Positions 1 to 11,218 of a stretch of 64,000 bases of DNA are shown here, in pieces (position 1 is the first letter of the stretch; every line of letters starts with the position of its first letter). This DNA is from Panulirus ornatus (Eukaryota; Arthropoda; Malacostraca; Decapoda; Palinuridae). Made by a program: the position numbers and the translations under genes. The notes beneath the pieces are model-generated. The model ran no database searches, was not told the DNA's origin, and saw nothing but the letters and a program-made list of their open reading frames with translations. The DNA is taken from the NCBI RefSeq assembly GCF_036320965.1, contig NC_092230.1, positions 50,393,094 to 50,457,093 on the forward strand, in the 5' to 3' direction.

Positions 1-258
1 AAAGGGGGGCAAGGAATAGAGTGAATTGGAGCGATGTGGTATACCGGGGTTGACGTGCTGTCAGTGGATTGAATCAGGGCATGTGAAGCGTCTGGGGTAA
101 ACCATGGAAAGCTGTGTAGGTATGTATATTTGCGTGTGTGGACGTATGTATATACATGTGTGTGGGGGGGGTTGGGCCATTTCTTTCGTCTGTTTCCTTG
201 CGCTACCTCGCAAACGCGGGAGACAACGACAAAGTATAATAAATAAATAAATAAATAT
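1..258 (+). mobile_element. RTE family A LINE, 3' end and tail
   Basis: The first ~55 bases match the last codons of the RTE reading frame seen complete at 14884-17880. They are followed by the same 3' UTR with the GCTACCTCGC box, and the element ends in an (AATA)n tail at about 236-258. The short form of the 3' UTR is present, as at 17881-18066. The copy is cut by the window edge, so its 5' extent is unknown. Confidence 0.85.
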
Positions 259-439
259 TAAGAATTATCATATGCTAAATAAACTGCTCCAGTAGCAGCT
301 TGATTGTGAGTTTTACCGATGTGGCTGACTACTTGGTTTGATGAGTGAGCAGTAGAAAGATGTAACCAAACTTTGGGGTACAACAGAGGCAACAAACTTT
401 GAATAGTTGAAGGAGAAACTCACCCTGGCACCTGTGTTA
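259..439. other. No recognised feature
   Basis: AT-rich sequence between the LINE tail and the gypsy relic. It may hold more of the decayed gypsy RT, but I cannot see a recognisable motif. Confidence 0.4.
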
Positions 440-1490
440 AAGATGGCAGAATATACTTCAACAGTTTCAAGTGGAACCATTGCAAGTTTTTTTGAGGAAT
501 TAGTTTTTTTTCAAAAACATGATGGAAACTTACACTTAGTGGCATATGCGAGTAGAGGGTAAAGGAAATCAGAGTGAAATAAGAGTAATTATAGTTCCAG
601 AAAGTTGGGATTGTTAGCACTGAAGTGGGCAGTAATGGAATAGTTATCAGAATTATTTGGCTGGAGTGCAGTGTGTGGCACTTATGGATGACAACCAACT
701 GGCACATCTTAAGACAGCAAAGTTAGGAGTGCTGGAGAGTAGATGGTTGGGCATCCTAAATTGATTTGACTTTGTGGTGGAGTATAGGCCTGGTAAAGAG
801 AATGCTAGTGCTAATTGGTTGTCTTTGATGCCACATGAGATGGAAGTATAGGATGGCAAAGAAGTACATGAGATGTAGAGGAGAACATGAGATGGCAGGT
901 CAAGGGGAAGTGGCAATTTGAAGGTATGGGAAAAGTTAAGCTTGGAGCCAGTGAGGGAAGCATAGCAAGCCTGTCCATTGACAGGCTAATGCTAATGATT
1001 ATTCCACTAAGAAGGGGTGGAAAATTGTGAGTACAGTTGTTATCAGAGGACTCTAGGAAACTGTGGAGAGTGAGAATGTCACCAATTATGATGGATGGCT
1101 TGATTTATCAGAAAGGTTCTCACCACAGATGATGAAAGTGGATACTGTATACAGTATAACCCTTTGGTAAGTGTGAGGGGCACATGAATATTTACGACAT
1201 CAGGGAGTGGCTAGTACTACCATCCTACTAGTTCTTTTGGCTGGGGTCATATGAGCATGTCAGGAGTCACATGGTCCAGTGTGAGAGTTGTGTAATGGGT
1301 AAACAGGAGCAAGTGCAACCCAAAACCAGACTGATGACATTGGACACTTTTAATATATGGCAAGTGATGACAATAGACTTCATGCTGCTAGACCCAGCAC
1401 AGGATGGTAAGGAGAATTCAGTGTGCACTTCTTATGGAGATGAGGATCAGGGAGTAGTGGAGTTATGGCTCAAGGAGGAATAGGGTCGTA
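440..1490 (+). pseudogene. Ty3/gypsy retrotransposon relic (RNase H then integrase)
   Basis: Decayed pol fragment read across several frames. At about 455-560 the RT/RNase H junction is visible (KHDGNLHLVAYASRG). It is followed by the RNase H region with LLALKWAVME (about 605-640), QLAHLKTAKLGVLESRW (about 694-750) and FDFVVEYRPGKENAS (about 770-815). Integrase follows: HQGVAST (about 1199) and the zinc-binding cysteines in VQCESCVMGK (about 1274). Next come QVQPKTRLMTL and the region of the first catalytic Asp, MTIDFMLLDPAQDGKEN (about 1366-1420). Many stops and frameshifts make it non-functional. No LTRs were identified. RNase H precedes integrase, the standard Ty3/gypsy order. The sequence stops resembling gypsy near 1490, where a LINE relic begins. 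Confidence 0.8.
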
Positions 1491-3065
1491 AAAGTGTTTG
1501 TAAGGGAGAAGATGAATTGGAAAGAATGCAAGGAGGAGTATGAAAGAGAATAATAGAGTTTAGATGAAAGTGCAATTGTAAAATTATTAGTTGGATACAA
1601 GGCCATGAGATACAAGAATAAAAGGGGAAATACATAGTGGATGGATGAAATTAGAAATGCTGTGGAAGAAAAGAAAAAGGCATATATACCAGTAGAAATT
1701 CAGCAGAGGGGGAGGAGGGAAAAATATAAGATGTGTAAGTGGAATGTTAAGAAGCTGGTAGAAGAAAGCAAAGAAAGAGTAGATGAAGATTTTGAAAGAA
1801 AGTAAAGTGAAAAGTTTTGGGAATACATGAAATTGTACTAGAGAGAGGTAAAAAAGAAAGAAGTAGATGTAAGAGAGGAAATGCAAATGAGATAAGTAGG
1901 AAGAGGAATTGCTAAATCAAAAGGAGGAAGTGAAAGGAAGTTGGAAAGAGTATTTTGAAGAACTGATGAATGTGGGAGAAGGGGAGGCAGCACTTGTTAC
2001 ATGCATGGATATGGAGGATGGAAGAAAAAGCATATAAGTGCTGGGGCTTCTAGCAAGAAGGGAAATAAAAAAGGTGCTTATGAGGTTGAAGAGAAGGCAC
2101 CTGAAGTGGCTGGAGTTATGGCTGAAGTGTAGGAGAAAATGTTGGATAGGATGTATTTGATATGTATTTTAGCTTGGAAACAGAAGGTTGTACTTGAGGA
2201 TTGGGTGAAAGCTTTTATTGTTACCTTATTCAAGGGAAAAGGTGCTAAGGATGTATGTATCAGTTGTAGGGGAATAATTCTGTTCAATATACCAGGAAAA
2301 GGTATGCAAGACTGTTGATTGATAGTGCGATGGAAGTGCAGAATAAGTGAGGAGTAAGGAGGTTTTTAGGAAAGGTAGAGGATATATGGACAAGATTTTT
2401 ATGATAAGAATGACTGGAAAAGTATGTAGAGAAAAGTAAGAAACATTTATGGATCTAGAGAAAATGTATGATAGAGTTGAGTAGAATGGCGTATGGGATG
2501 TGTTAAGGATGAATTGGGTAATGAGGAGACAACTGTTGAATGGTGTGAAAGCCTTCTATAGAGAAGCAAATGCATGAGTAAGAGTGGCTGGAGATTTGGG
2601 CAAAAGTTTCAGTATGCATGTGGGTGTGAGGCAGGGTTCTGTGATGTCACTGTGGCTTTTTACCATATATATGGATAGAGTGATAAGAGAAATTAAAGCA
2701 GAACTAGTGAAAGGGCATGCAGAGATGGAGTTTGGTAATGAGTTACAGGGGCTAGTGATAATCCTATTTGTGGATGATATCGTGTTGTTTGCTGAGTGAA
2801 GATGAGTTGCAGAAGTATGTGTGTAAAGCATAGGTGATTGAGGTAAGTGTGAGTAAAAATAAAGTTATGGTATTTTAAAGGGAACAGAGTGAAAATATAG
2901 GTTTTGCAAAGCCCTATAGAGTGAGAGAAGAAAGTTTACTAAACTGTGTTATAGATATGGGGTGAGAAAGACTGTAAGAGGTGAGAGGATTTAAGCATTT
3001 GATGATATGATAGGAGAGATAAGTAAGAGAGAGCAGTACAGGGTAGAAGAGTCATTGGGTCCCTG
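1491..3065 (+). pseudogene. RTE-type LINE relic, family B (RT region)
   Basis: Heavily mutated non-LTR retrotransposon distinct from family A. Visible pieces, in order, are the endonuclease-RT linker (WMDEIRNAVEEKKKAY, about 1640-1690), then VLEDWVKAFIVTLFKGKG (about 2190-2243). These are followed by a decayed motif A (FMDLEKMYDRVE, about 2448-2483), motif B as VGVRQGSVMSLWLF (2620-2662) and motif C as FVDDIVLFAE (about 2767-2796). The C-terminal frame fades near RGFKHL (about 2980-3000). Stops and indels occur throughout. The 3' part of the same kind of element reappears at 4396-4850, so the two may be one copy split by the segment 3070-4395. Confidence 0.7.
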
Positions 3066-3069
3066 AAGT

Positions 3070-4395
3070 TCCAGGGCTGCCAACCATTATGTTTTTGCTG
3101 TATTCATTATGCTTTTTTTTTTTTTAGATAAATACGGCAGTACAATTTTTATTAGGAAAATATGTGTTTTTGAAATTTTTGTTGCATATTCGTGTATTGT
3201 ACATGTATTGTGTATGTAAAGTATGGGAAGTTCATGTATATATTGTTCTATATATAGTGTACGTTCTCATTGTGTATGTAAGTACTAATGCAGTGTACAA
3301 AATAACAGTTGGACCGGTCAATTTCTGACCATTTTGTGGAAATTTCCACACAAATTGTTGCCCGGTTGATCTTACTGTCTGATCATATCTTTAGCTTGTG
3401 TTATCAGGATAGTCCTACTCCTAGGCCAGGCCCTCCTGAGGCTTCAGAAAGTTGCACAAAATTATCATGTAGAGAAGTAAATAAGAAGTTAGTGTTTACA
3501 GTAGTGAAATTAGATTTATTAGGATTTTTTAGCAATGACAGCTGGAGTAACAACAAAAATGTTGCAAAAAAAAAAATCAAATACTCAGCATGTAAGTCAT
3601 ATCATCACCTAAGTTATTTGGGCCTTGACCATTAATTGATGGGGATAAGATGAACAACTGTGTATAAACCCGATCCTTTCCTGCGAAATTTAGTGCGATT
3701 GATCTCCAACAAACCAGTGAAAATTTTCATATCATTACAAATGCCAAATCATGTCTATGTTAAACATTTGAATAGTGATATGATAAGGAAAATCAATTAC
3801 ACAATGACCAATTCATAATGGAAGAGTTTGAAAAGGTCAAAATGTTACAGCCATCTTCCATGTTGTAAAACTTGGTCCTCCTGTTTTGATGTTTTGGTTT
3901 GCTGTTGTTGGTATTGCATATGACTTGTCATCAAGTAAAATTCAGTTGAAAGGCTTCTGGAGAAGTGCTAACAGACAACCCTTGCTTATAACAAAAAGCT
4001 CTCTTGCCAGGACTGAATATATGTGGACAAACACTAGAACCTCTGTTTACTTAGTTCAAGGACCGAAAATAAAACAATACTGATTAGATACTTTGTTGGT
4101 TTTAAAGTGAACAACTGTGGACTATCTTTGTGTAGATAAATGAATGGAGATAACAGCTTGAGCATTGGACATCACAATTTCTTGTACTGAAAGTGCAGCC
4201 TGTATTGCGCCTGGTTGTAAGTTTGGTCTTTGCTTTTTTTTTTCTACTCAAAAATCCCTGATTTTTACTATCTGTGTTCCTTTTTTGTTTTGACAAGTTC
4301 TGCAGCTCTGCCCTTGATAGAATAATGAAGGGTAGAGGTGCAACTATGGAACTGAAGGGATAGCATAGTCCTGCCGACCCTGACCTTTGCAGCTG
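3070..4395. other. Candidate insertion of unknown type splitting the family B LINE
   Basis: About 1.3 kb that shares nothing recognisable with LINE coding sequence lies between two family B pieces. It starts near CCAGGGCTGCCAACC and ends near CCTGCCGACCCTGACC. The reverse complement of the right end begins GGTCAGGG, giving only weakly similar inverted termini. Open frames are short (108 aa at 3309-3635, 65 aa at 3886-4083 on +, 101 aa at 4102-4407 on -) and none is recognised. A decayed DNA transposon is possible; unrelated host sequence is equally possible. Confidence 0.3.
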
Positions 4396-4850
4396 AATCA
4401 TAGACATGGGATGAGTGAGTCATGTCACAGATGTCAAGAATCTAGGATGTAGAAATAAACTATTTGAAGAGAGCATGTCATATGAATGGGGAAAGAATTG
4501 AGGGGGGGGTACATGAGAAATGTGGTAAGGCAGGGAATGAGTTATGGAATGGTAAAATGGGTGAAAAGTAATACTTTGAGGTATTTTGGGCAGGTGGAAA
4601 GAATGCAAGATGGGAAGTTTACAAGGAGAGTGTATGGATGTATGATCAGAGGGGTTTGCATGGGAGGAAGATCACTTGTGACATGGGGTAATAGAATGGA
4701 ATAGTATTGGATGGAGAGAAATGGTAAGAATGTGTGGAATGGACTTTTGTGAATGAGGCATAGACAAACAGGGATAATTAGAGTCTGTTTTGCCATGACC
4801 ACCCTTTTGATGAGAATTCCAGAGGAAATGGGCATCAGAGATATAGTTAC
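4396..4850 (+). pseudogene. RTE-type LINE relic, family B (C-terminal end)
   Basis: The frame at 4486-4704 reads YMRNVVRQGMSYGMVKW, then LRYFGQVERMQDGKFTRRVY. This is the LINE C-terminal pattern equivalent to WFGHMERMSEERLTKRIY in family A. A weaker continuation lies at about 4750-4800 (a decayed FCHDHPF-like stretch). It is an older and different lineage from family A and is likely the continuation of 1491-3065. Confidence 0.6.
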
Positions 4851-4910
4851 ATAGATTGATAGAGTAGAGGATAGTGGTCTTAGGGAAAATGAAGGTTCTA
4901 GTAGGGTAGT

Positions 4911-5110
4911 GAATGTGGGAAAGTCTGAAGAGAAAGAGAATGTGGAGCTAACTCATGCTACATGCTCTCAGTGAATTGATAATAGGATTACCATCAGGTT
5001 GTCAAAAGTTGAATGTGGGAAAGTCTGAAGAGAAAGAGAATGTGGAGCTAACTCATGCTACATGCTCTCAGTGAATTGATGATAGGATTACCATCAGGTT
5101 GTCAAAAGTA
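4911..5110. repeat. 100-bp tandem duplication
   Basis: Bases 4911-5010 are repeated directly at 5011-5110. I see two differences: AATA versus GATA about 70 bases into the unit, and T versus A at the last base. There is no coding signal. It lies just 3' of the family B LINE relic. Confidence 0.95.
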
Positions 5111-5829
5111 TATTGCGTATGATGAGAGTGTGGGAGCTCACACAAAGTTTTAGGGGATGAGTGTAATAAGGATGGGTTTAATGGAATTTGAATCTAGCAG
5201 TTACATTCCTAGGATGGTGTGTTGACAGGATTGGCAGCAGTGTTTGGCAACTAGGAGTAACAAACACACAATCCAACATCCTAGAAATCATTGACATGAT
5301 TGGAGCAGGAACCTTGTGTATTTAGGCCTGATGGCAGAAGCTGGTTTGATGAAGCAGTGATGAGGGAATACCTTATCTGGGGAGATGGGTACCTTGCGGG
5401 ATATCTGGGAAGTAGCTACAGTGAGGCTTCCTGCTGTCCCTTATTCTGGGAAAATGAACTTGGACATGGTGTGAGGTGAAGTTTATGTGGTGTTCAAATG
5501 AAAAATTGCAGCCAGTAGGCTGGGAATGTAGTAGCTTGGTGTTGGTGCTAAACAAGCACATTTGAGTGATAGGCAGATACCTTCAATGTGAATCAACTAA
5601 CAGTTAGTAATAGCAAAGTAGAGTTAAGAATGAGATTGTCACCCATGTTGCTGTTGTCAGATCATGAGAAAACATAACTGATTCTTTAAGTGGGAACTAT
5701 TGTGGATGAGTCATTCTTTAAGGTGTACAGTGGTAATGAGTTTGAAGAGTGACGAGTGTAAGAATTTTGATTAAATGTGGTGAAGTTGACACTCGGTGTT
5801 AGCTGGTGGCAGAGACATTTCTCTTTTTT
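5111..5829. other. No recognised gene
   Basis: No supported gene or repeat. The part next to 5830 may be the decayed 3' end of the minus-strand Jockey-like LINE, but no motif remains. Confidence 0.4.
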
Positions 5830-6330
5830 TAACAAGGTGTGTACAGAATGTGTGTGTCTGTGGCCATGAGATGATATGATGTAGTGAGTGTATATGTTAG
5901 AAAATTTATGGAGGTTACTGAAGTGTGAGCCAGGGGTAAGCTGCCTTTTATTTCTGTTTGGGGGTTGGTGGTTGGTTGTGGTGTGGTTTGTGTGAGAGGG
6001 GTCTTGTGATGTTGCATAGAAGAGTGTAGAGGAGTTTGAGGTGGACCGTATTAGGTAATCTTTATTTCATTTTGAAGGTGTTGGATGCTTATATTGCTAG
6101 GCAGCCAGTAATTGTTCTGAGTTCATTTGTGGTTTGCAGCTTTGTTATATTTGCTCTTTAGAGGGTGGAAGACCAGACAGGTGAGGTATAGTTTAAAAGA
6201 GAGAGGATGAATTGTTTATATATAGGATGTCAAGGGATTCTTTTTCTTCTCCAGATCTGGTGCCAGTTAGTTAGTGTTCTGAGGGCATTTAGTGTACATG
6301 TTGATTTTGTGTTGATGTTATTGATGTTGG
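5830..6330 (-). pseudogene. Jockey-like LINE relic (end of RT)
   Basis: Read on the minus strand, shifting frames give LTGTRSGEEKESLDILY (about 6270-6220), then SGLPPSKEQI, then ANITKLQTTNELRTITGCLA (about 6155-6100). This is the typical post-RT region of Jockey-clade LINEs, where a KLQ...LRTITGC pattern is characteristic. Stops break every frame. The element is unrelated to the RTE families nearby. Confidence 0.55.
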
Positions 6331-6429
6331 GAGTGAATGTTATGTGTGTCATACATGATGCCTAGAATGGTTAATGTTTTGCTCAAAAAACTAAATTCCC
6401 AAGTTGTCTTTTGTAATGCACTGAAATCA

Positions 6430-8640
6430 CCCCATCTACAACAAGGCCCACTTGCCTTTCTCTGGTTTCCCTTGCCTGCTTCATATGCCATGGCTCAGTC
6501 CAATGACAGCAAGTTCCCTACTGTAAACCATATCACTCCAATGCACTCTGTCCTTTGCATGCCTTAAACCATCCTGTGTGTTCAAGCCCTGAGTGCTTGA
6601 AACCTTTCTTGGTCTCCTTCTTGTGCCCTCCACACATGTGACAGGCATACCTTCTTTGTCAACCCCTTTTCACTCATTTTCTCCATATGTCCAAAACTGC
6701 TTCAGCACATTCTCTTCAACTCTTTCAACCATACTCTTCTCTTTACCACAGCCCTCTATTTCCTTATGATTTTGTCCCTACTCATACCACTTAATGTCCT
6801 CAATAGTGTCATTCACCCATACTTTCCCATCTATAGCCCATGCCACACATCTGTACAACACCAACAGGACCACATTATCTTCAAACATGCCCATCTTTGC
6901 CCTCCCATATAGTGACCTATATATATATTACTTATTGCTTTCAGGACCTATACCCCCTTCATCCACACTTTGGCTCACTTCATCTTCAGTGGTTCTATTA
7001 ACTGTCATGTCTACTCACAGGAATATGCCACAGCATATAAGTTGCTCTTTTGCTGCTAAACCTAATGGCCATTCTTTTATTCACATTGCCATCAACTTTC
7101 TCCTTTCACACTCACTCCCAAACTCAAAAACCAGCTTCTGCACTTTCTCACACAAATCAGCCACCAGCATCATGTCAACAGCAAACAGTAACTGACTTAC
7201 CTCCCAGGCCTCCATCCCCAACAGATCTACCCATCTTACCATAACCTTTACATTCACCTCCCTGACTAATCTATTTATAAACAGATTAAAGAGCCATTGT
7301 GACATGACACACTCCTTGCCACAGACCCTCCTTCACCTGATAACACTCCTCATTGCTTCTTACAGCTTTCCTTCTGCCCCATATGTTTGTATCACTTTTC
7401 TCAAGGCATTTCTATCAAACATATCATAGTCTTTCTCCAGGCCCATATATGAGATACAAATCCTCTTCTTTCTGAAGGTATTTCTTACACAAGGTATTCA
7501 AAGCAAACACATGATTCAAACACCCTACCACTTCTGTAACCACAGTATTCCTCCCCAATCATAAGCTCTGTGCAAGCCACCACCCTCTCATTTCCCCCTA
7601 ACTCAAACAACTTACCAGGTACAGTCAACAAATTTATACCTCTGAAATTTGAACATTTGCTTTTCTTCTTGTCTTTGTACAGTGCAAACACAGGTTTACA
7701 CCATTTCTCATACACCTCACCATGATCCACACGTACATTGAACTTCTGACTAGCCCTTCACAGTCACCTCATTTATTAGAAACTCACTGCAATGCCATCC
7801 TTGTCAGCCTCCCTGCCACCTTTCATCTTATGCAAGGCTTTCACCACTTCTGTTTTCACCAAACCACTTGCCATGACTCTCTCACTTCGTATACCACCTC
7901 AACCCAAACATCCCACCCTATCATCAAAGACACGTAAGAATCCTTCAGAATACCAAATTCATTTCCTCTTTGCATCATTTCTGTCAGGTAACACCTCCTC
8001 ATTTGCCCCTTTCACTGATGTTCCCCTTTGCTCTTTTATTTTCCTCATGCTACTGACCTCCTTCCAAAACAATTTCAAATTCCTGAACTTTGTTGATATT
8101 CACTCACCCCAACTCTCATTTACCCTTTCTTTTAGTTCTTGCACCTTCTTCTTGACTTCGTGCCACTTTCTATTATAGATCTCCCAGTCATTTGTACTCC
8201 TTTCTTGCACATTTCACTCATACACCTCTCTTTTCTCCTTCACTGGCACCCTTCGTTATCCCACCACGCACTTCTCCTTTCCCCACCTTTCCCATGCAGC
8301 ACACTTCTCTGTTACATACATGTAAACAGTGCTTCCTGAAACATCTCACTTTTCAGACCCACTTGCCTGAGCTCATATACTTTCATGTTTTCCCCTTTTA
8401 TACTCTGTCTCTCAAGGAATCTCTTTGCACAAGCCTTTTCTACAAGTTCACTTACTTTCACCACCCTTATTCTACCCAAATCATTTCAGTGTTTCTTCAA
8501 ACCCCTACAAACCTTCACCAAGTGACCAAATGTCCCACCAGGTGTCCTCAGCACATTCACATACAAGAGTCTCACCTATGCATGCCTATCTGTTAGTACG
8601 TAATCTGATCACTGGTCAGTGAAGATTTTGTCCCATGGAA
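6430..8640 (-). pseudogene. RTE family A LINE, old 5'-truncated copy
   Basis: The minus-strand sequence follows family A from the endonuclease (DYVLTDRHA near 8600, equivalent to about 15575 of the reference copy) through the linker and RT to the C-terminal RTE region near 6440. The best pieces are the frame at 7485-7730 (KWCKPVFALYKDKKKSKCSN, GEEYCGYRSGR) and at 7081-7305 (WLFNLFINRLVREVN, WEVSQLLFAVDMMLVAD). The RT catalytic FADD has become FAVD. Multiple frameshifts make it dead. It is clearly older than the other family A copies. Confidence 0.85.
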
Positions 8641-9042
8641 AATAATGTTTCTTATGTATTTTTGCATGCTGAATCCAAATGCTTTCAGAATTTCCCTATC
8701 ACCCATAGTTTTTTTGTTCCAGCATACTTGTATATCATTATGTGCAGTATATATGTACCAGTGCTCTACAGAGCATTTGAAACAAGAAGTTTAATAAGCA
8801 CATCTATTTTCATTGTTTGTGAAGTGCAGAAACGACTGGAAATGCCCACTCCTGAGTAGCAGTTCTCTCTCAGTTGCAGGCTAGAACTCATTTTGTAAAC
8901 AGCATCTTTTCCACTCTGTTGATAGATTGTGATTTTATGTATTCATATGTACTGATACCTCATCCATTATCATAATGCTGAGAAACTGTGCAAATAGTCC
9001 AAATTCTTTCTGCTAAATCTGCGGTGAATTGACATTCATATC
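8641..9042. other. No recognised gene
   Basis: AT-rich sequence between the LINE copy and the unknown-family pseudogene. It may include upstream sequence of that pseudogene, but no motif is visible. Confidence 0.4.
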
Positions 9043-10535
9043 ATGACAAAATATTCTTTCACACCCCTCTTTAAGAAATGCTGTGAACATTACTTTGGAT
9101 GTAAAATGGGTGACCAGGCCAAAAGTTGGACCCCCCAATATTTGTTGTGTCATTTGTCAAGCTTCTCACAGCATGGGCAAAAGGTTCATGCCATAAGCCT
9201 TTTGTCATTCCTAGGGTTTGGAGAGACCCCAAAGATCAAGATATGGATTGCTACTTCTGCCTGACAAATATGAATGGTATAACATCAGAATCCAAGCATA
9301 CTGTTAAATATCCTAATTTACCATCTACTATGAGGCCAGAGCCTCCAAGAAACATGACTCTGAGTGATGTTGAGTCTGGTGATGAGAATGTAGACCAAGT
9401 AGAGGACATTATGGATCCAGTATATGAAGCAAGCTGTTCTTCAAATGAACCACATTTGCTGAATCAAGATTTTAATGATCTCGTCCGCAGTTTGAATTTA
9501 TCTAAGAAGCAAGCCGAACTTTTGGGTTCCAGGTTAAAGGGCTGGAGTCTTTTCCAGAATGAAACTTTAAGTTTGTTTTTATCATGATCACCATGTTGTT
9601 TTCAAAGAATTTTTCTCCCTTGAAGATGATCTGGTGTTTTGCAATGATGTTCATTCTGTTGCGGAGGCACTTGGCCATGAATATATAACAGATGAGTGGC
9701 ACTTGGTTATTGACTCATCAAAAGTAAGCTTGAAAATGGTTCTACTCCACAACAGAAATAAGTTCCCCTCCATTCTTCTGGCTCACGCAGCTAACATGAA
9801 GGAGTTGTATGGTAACATGAAGCTTAATTTGGAAAAATCAAGTATGGGGACTTAAAGTGAAATGTATGTGGTGACCTAAAGGTTTTGGCACAATCTGGTT
9901 ACACAAAGCTCTGTTGTTTCCTCTGTGAGTGGGACAGTCGGGACAAGAAAAATCACGTAAAGAAATTGTGGCCAGCATGAACACTGACTCCATTGAAGAA
10001 GAATGACACCAATCCTCCTCATGTTGATCCTGCAAAAATTTATCTGCTTCCATTGCACATTAAGCTCAGGTTGATGAAGAATTTTGTCAAAGGTATGGAT
10101 AAAATTGGCCATAGATTCACATATTTGAGGAATGAATTCCCCAGAATCAGTGGTGCAGAAATCAAGGAGGATATTTTTGTAAGATCACAGATCAGGGAAC
10201 TGCTTCAAGATGAAAAGTTTGAAGAGTTAAAAATGAAGTTGAAGATTTGCATGGCTGTCATTTAAGTGAGTTTGCAGAGGTTTTTAGGGGGATCACAGAT
10301 CTATTGATTTCATATAAAGCTCTGGGGTGCAATTTGAGTCTAAAAATTTACTTTTTGGAATTGCACTTAGACATTTTCATGGAAAATCTTGGCGCAGTCT
10401 GTGATGAGCACTGTGAAAGATTTCACCAGGGTAGTTAGGACATGGAAAAGTGTTACCAAGGAAAGTGGAGCTACTGTATGTTGGCATAATACTGCTGGAC
10501 ACAAAGGGGGATGTGTTAGAAATGAAATGTCTGTG
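9043..10535 (+). pseudogene. Multicopy arthropod gene of unknown function, broken copy
   Basis: Conserved blocks sit in order in at least five frame segments. They are FTPLFKKCCEHYFGCKMGDQ (9058-9117), VWRDPKDQDMDCYFCLTN (9222-9268), CSSNEPHLL then LVRSLNLSKKQAELLGSRLK (9433-9537), and DLVFCNDVHSVAEALGHE (9625-9680). Then follow IDSSKVSLKMVLLHNRNKFP (9709-9770), CCFLCEWDSRDKKNH (about 9910-9956), IYLLPLHIKLRLMKNFVKGM (10038-10097), FPRISGAEIKEDIFVRSQI (10137-10195) and GAVCDEHCERFHQG (10393-10434). From general knowledge this resembles a family of about 500 residues present in many near-identical copies in arthropod genomes, with no assigned function. The two Cys-rich stretches could bind metal. 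Frameshifts break this copy. It ends where a LINE fragment begins. Confidence 0.65.
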
Positions 10536-10540
10536 AACAA

Positions 10541-11168
10541 AATGTGGTGTGAGGTGGTTTTATCAAGTAATGAAAGGGTAAGAGATGTGTGGAAGTAAAA
10601 AAGTGTGGTTGAGAGAGCAGAAGAGAATGTGTTGAAATGGTTTGGACGTATGGAGAGAATGTGAGAGGAAAGGTGGAGCGAACAAGAAGTGGGAGATCAA
10701 ATTAGAGATGGAAGGATGGAGTGAAAAGATTTTGAGTGTTTGGGGCCTGAACATACAGGAGGATGAGAAGCATGCAAGGAATAGAGTGAATTGGAATGAT
10801 GTGGTATACCAGGGTCAATGTGTTGTCAGTGGACTGAACCAGGGCATGTGAAACGTCTGAGGTAACAATTGAAAGGTCTGTGGTGCCTAGATGTGGATAG
10901 AGAGTTGTGATTTCAGTGCATTATACATGACAGCTAGAGACTGAGTGTGAATGAATGTGGCCTTTTTTGTCTTGTTTTCCTGGTGCTACCTCGCAGAAGC
11001 AGGGATTAGCAATGCTGTTTCCTGTAGGGTGAGGTAGCTCCAGGAATGGATGAAGGCAAGCAAGTATGAATATGTACATGTGCATATATGTATTTGTCTG
11101 TGACTGTGTATGTGAATGTATGTATATGGTGATATGTATATGAATGTATGCGTGCATGTGCGGGTGTT

Positions 11169-11174
<6 letters not shown>
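10541..11174 (+). mobile_element. RTE family A LINE, 3' fragment
   Basis: It starts at a point equivalent to about 17562 of the reference copy (GVRWF... of the C-terminus) and continues through decayed WFG..MERM coding sequence to about 10800. It then runs through the long form of the 3' UTR, with its GCTACCTCGC box at 10985-10994. The tail runs into a (TA)n tract at 11175. Frameshifted and 5'-truncated. Confidence 0.85.
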
Positions 11175-11215
<41 letters not shown>

Positions 11216-11218
11216 TTT
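11175..11218. repeat. (TA)n plus T-tract between two LINE tails
   Basis: A (TA)n run followed by about 10 T. The plus-strand LINE at 10541-11174 and the minus-strand LINE from 11219 meet here tail to tail, so the tract is probably the fused tails of both. Confidence 0.9.

Noticed and set aside
4102..4407. 101-aa minus-strand frame as a host gene
   Set aside because: No recognisable domain, no splice or promoter context. It lies inside the putative insertion and may be non-coding.
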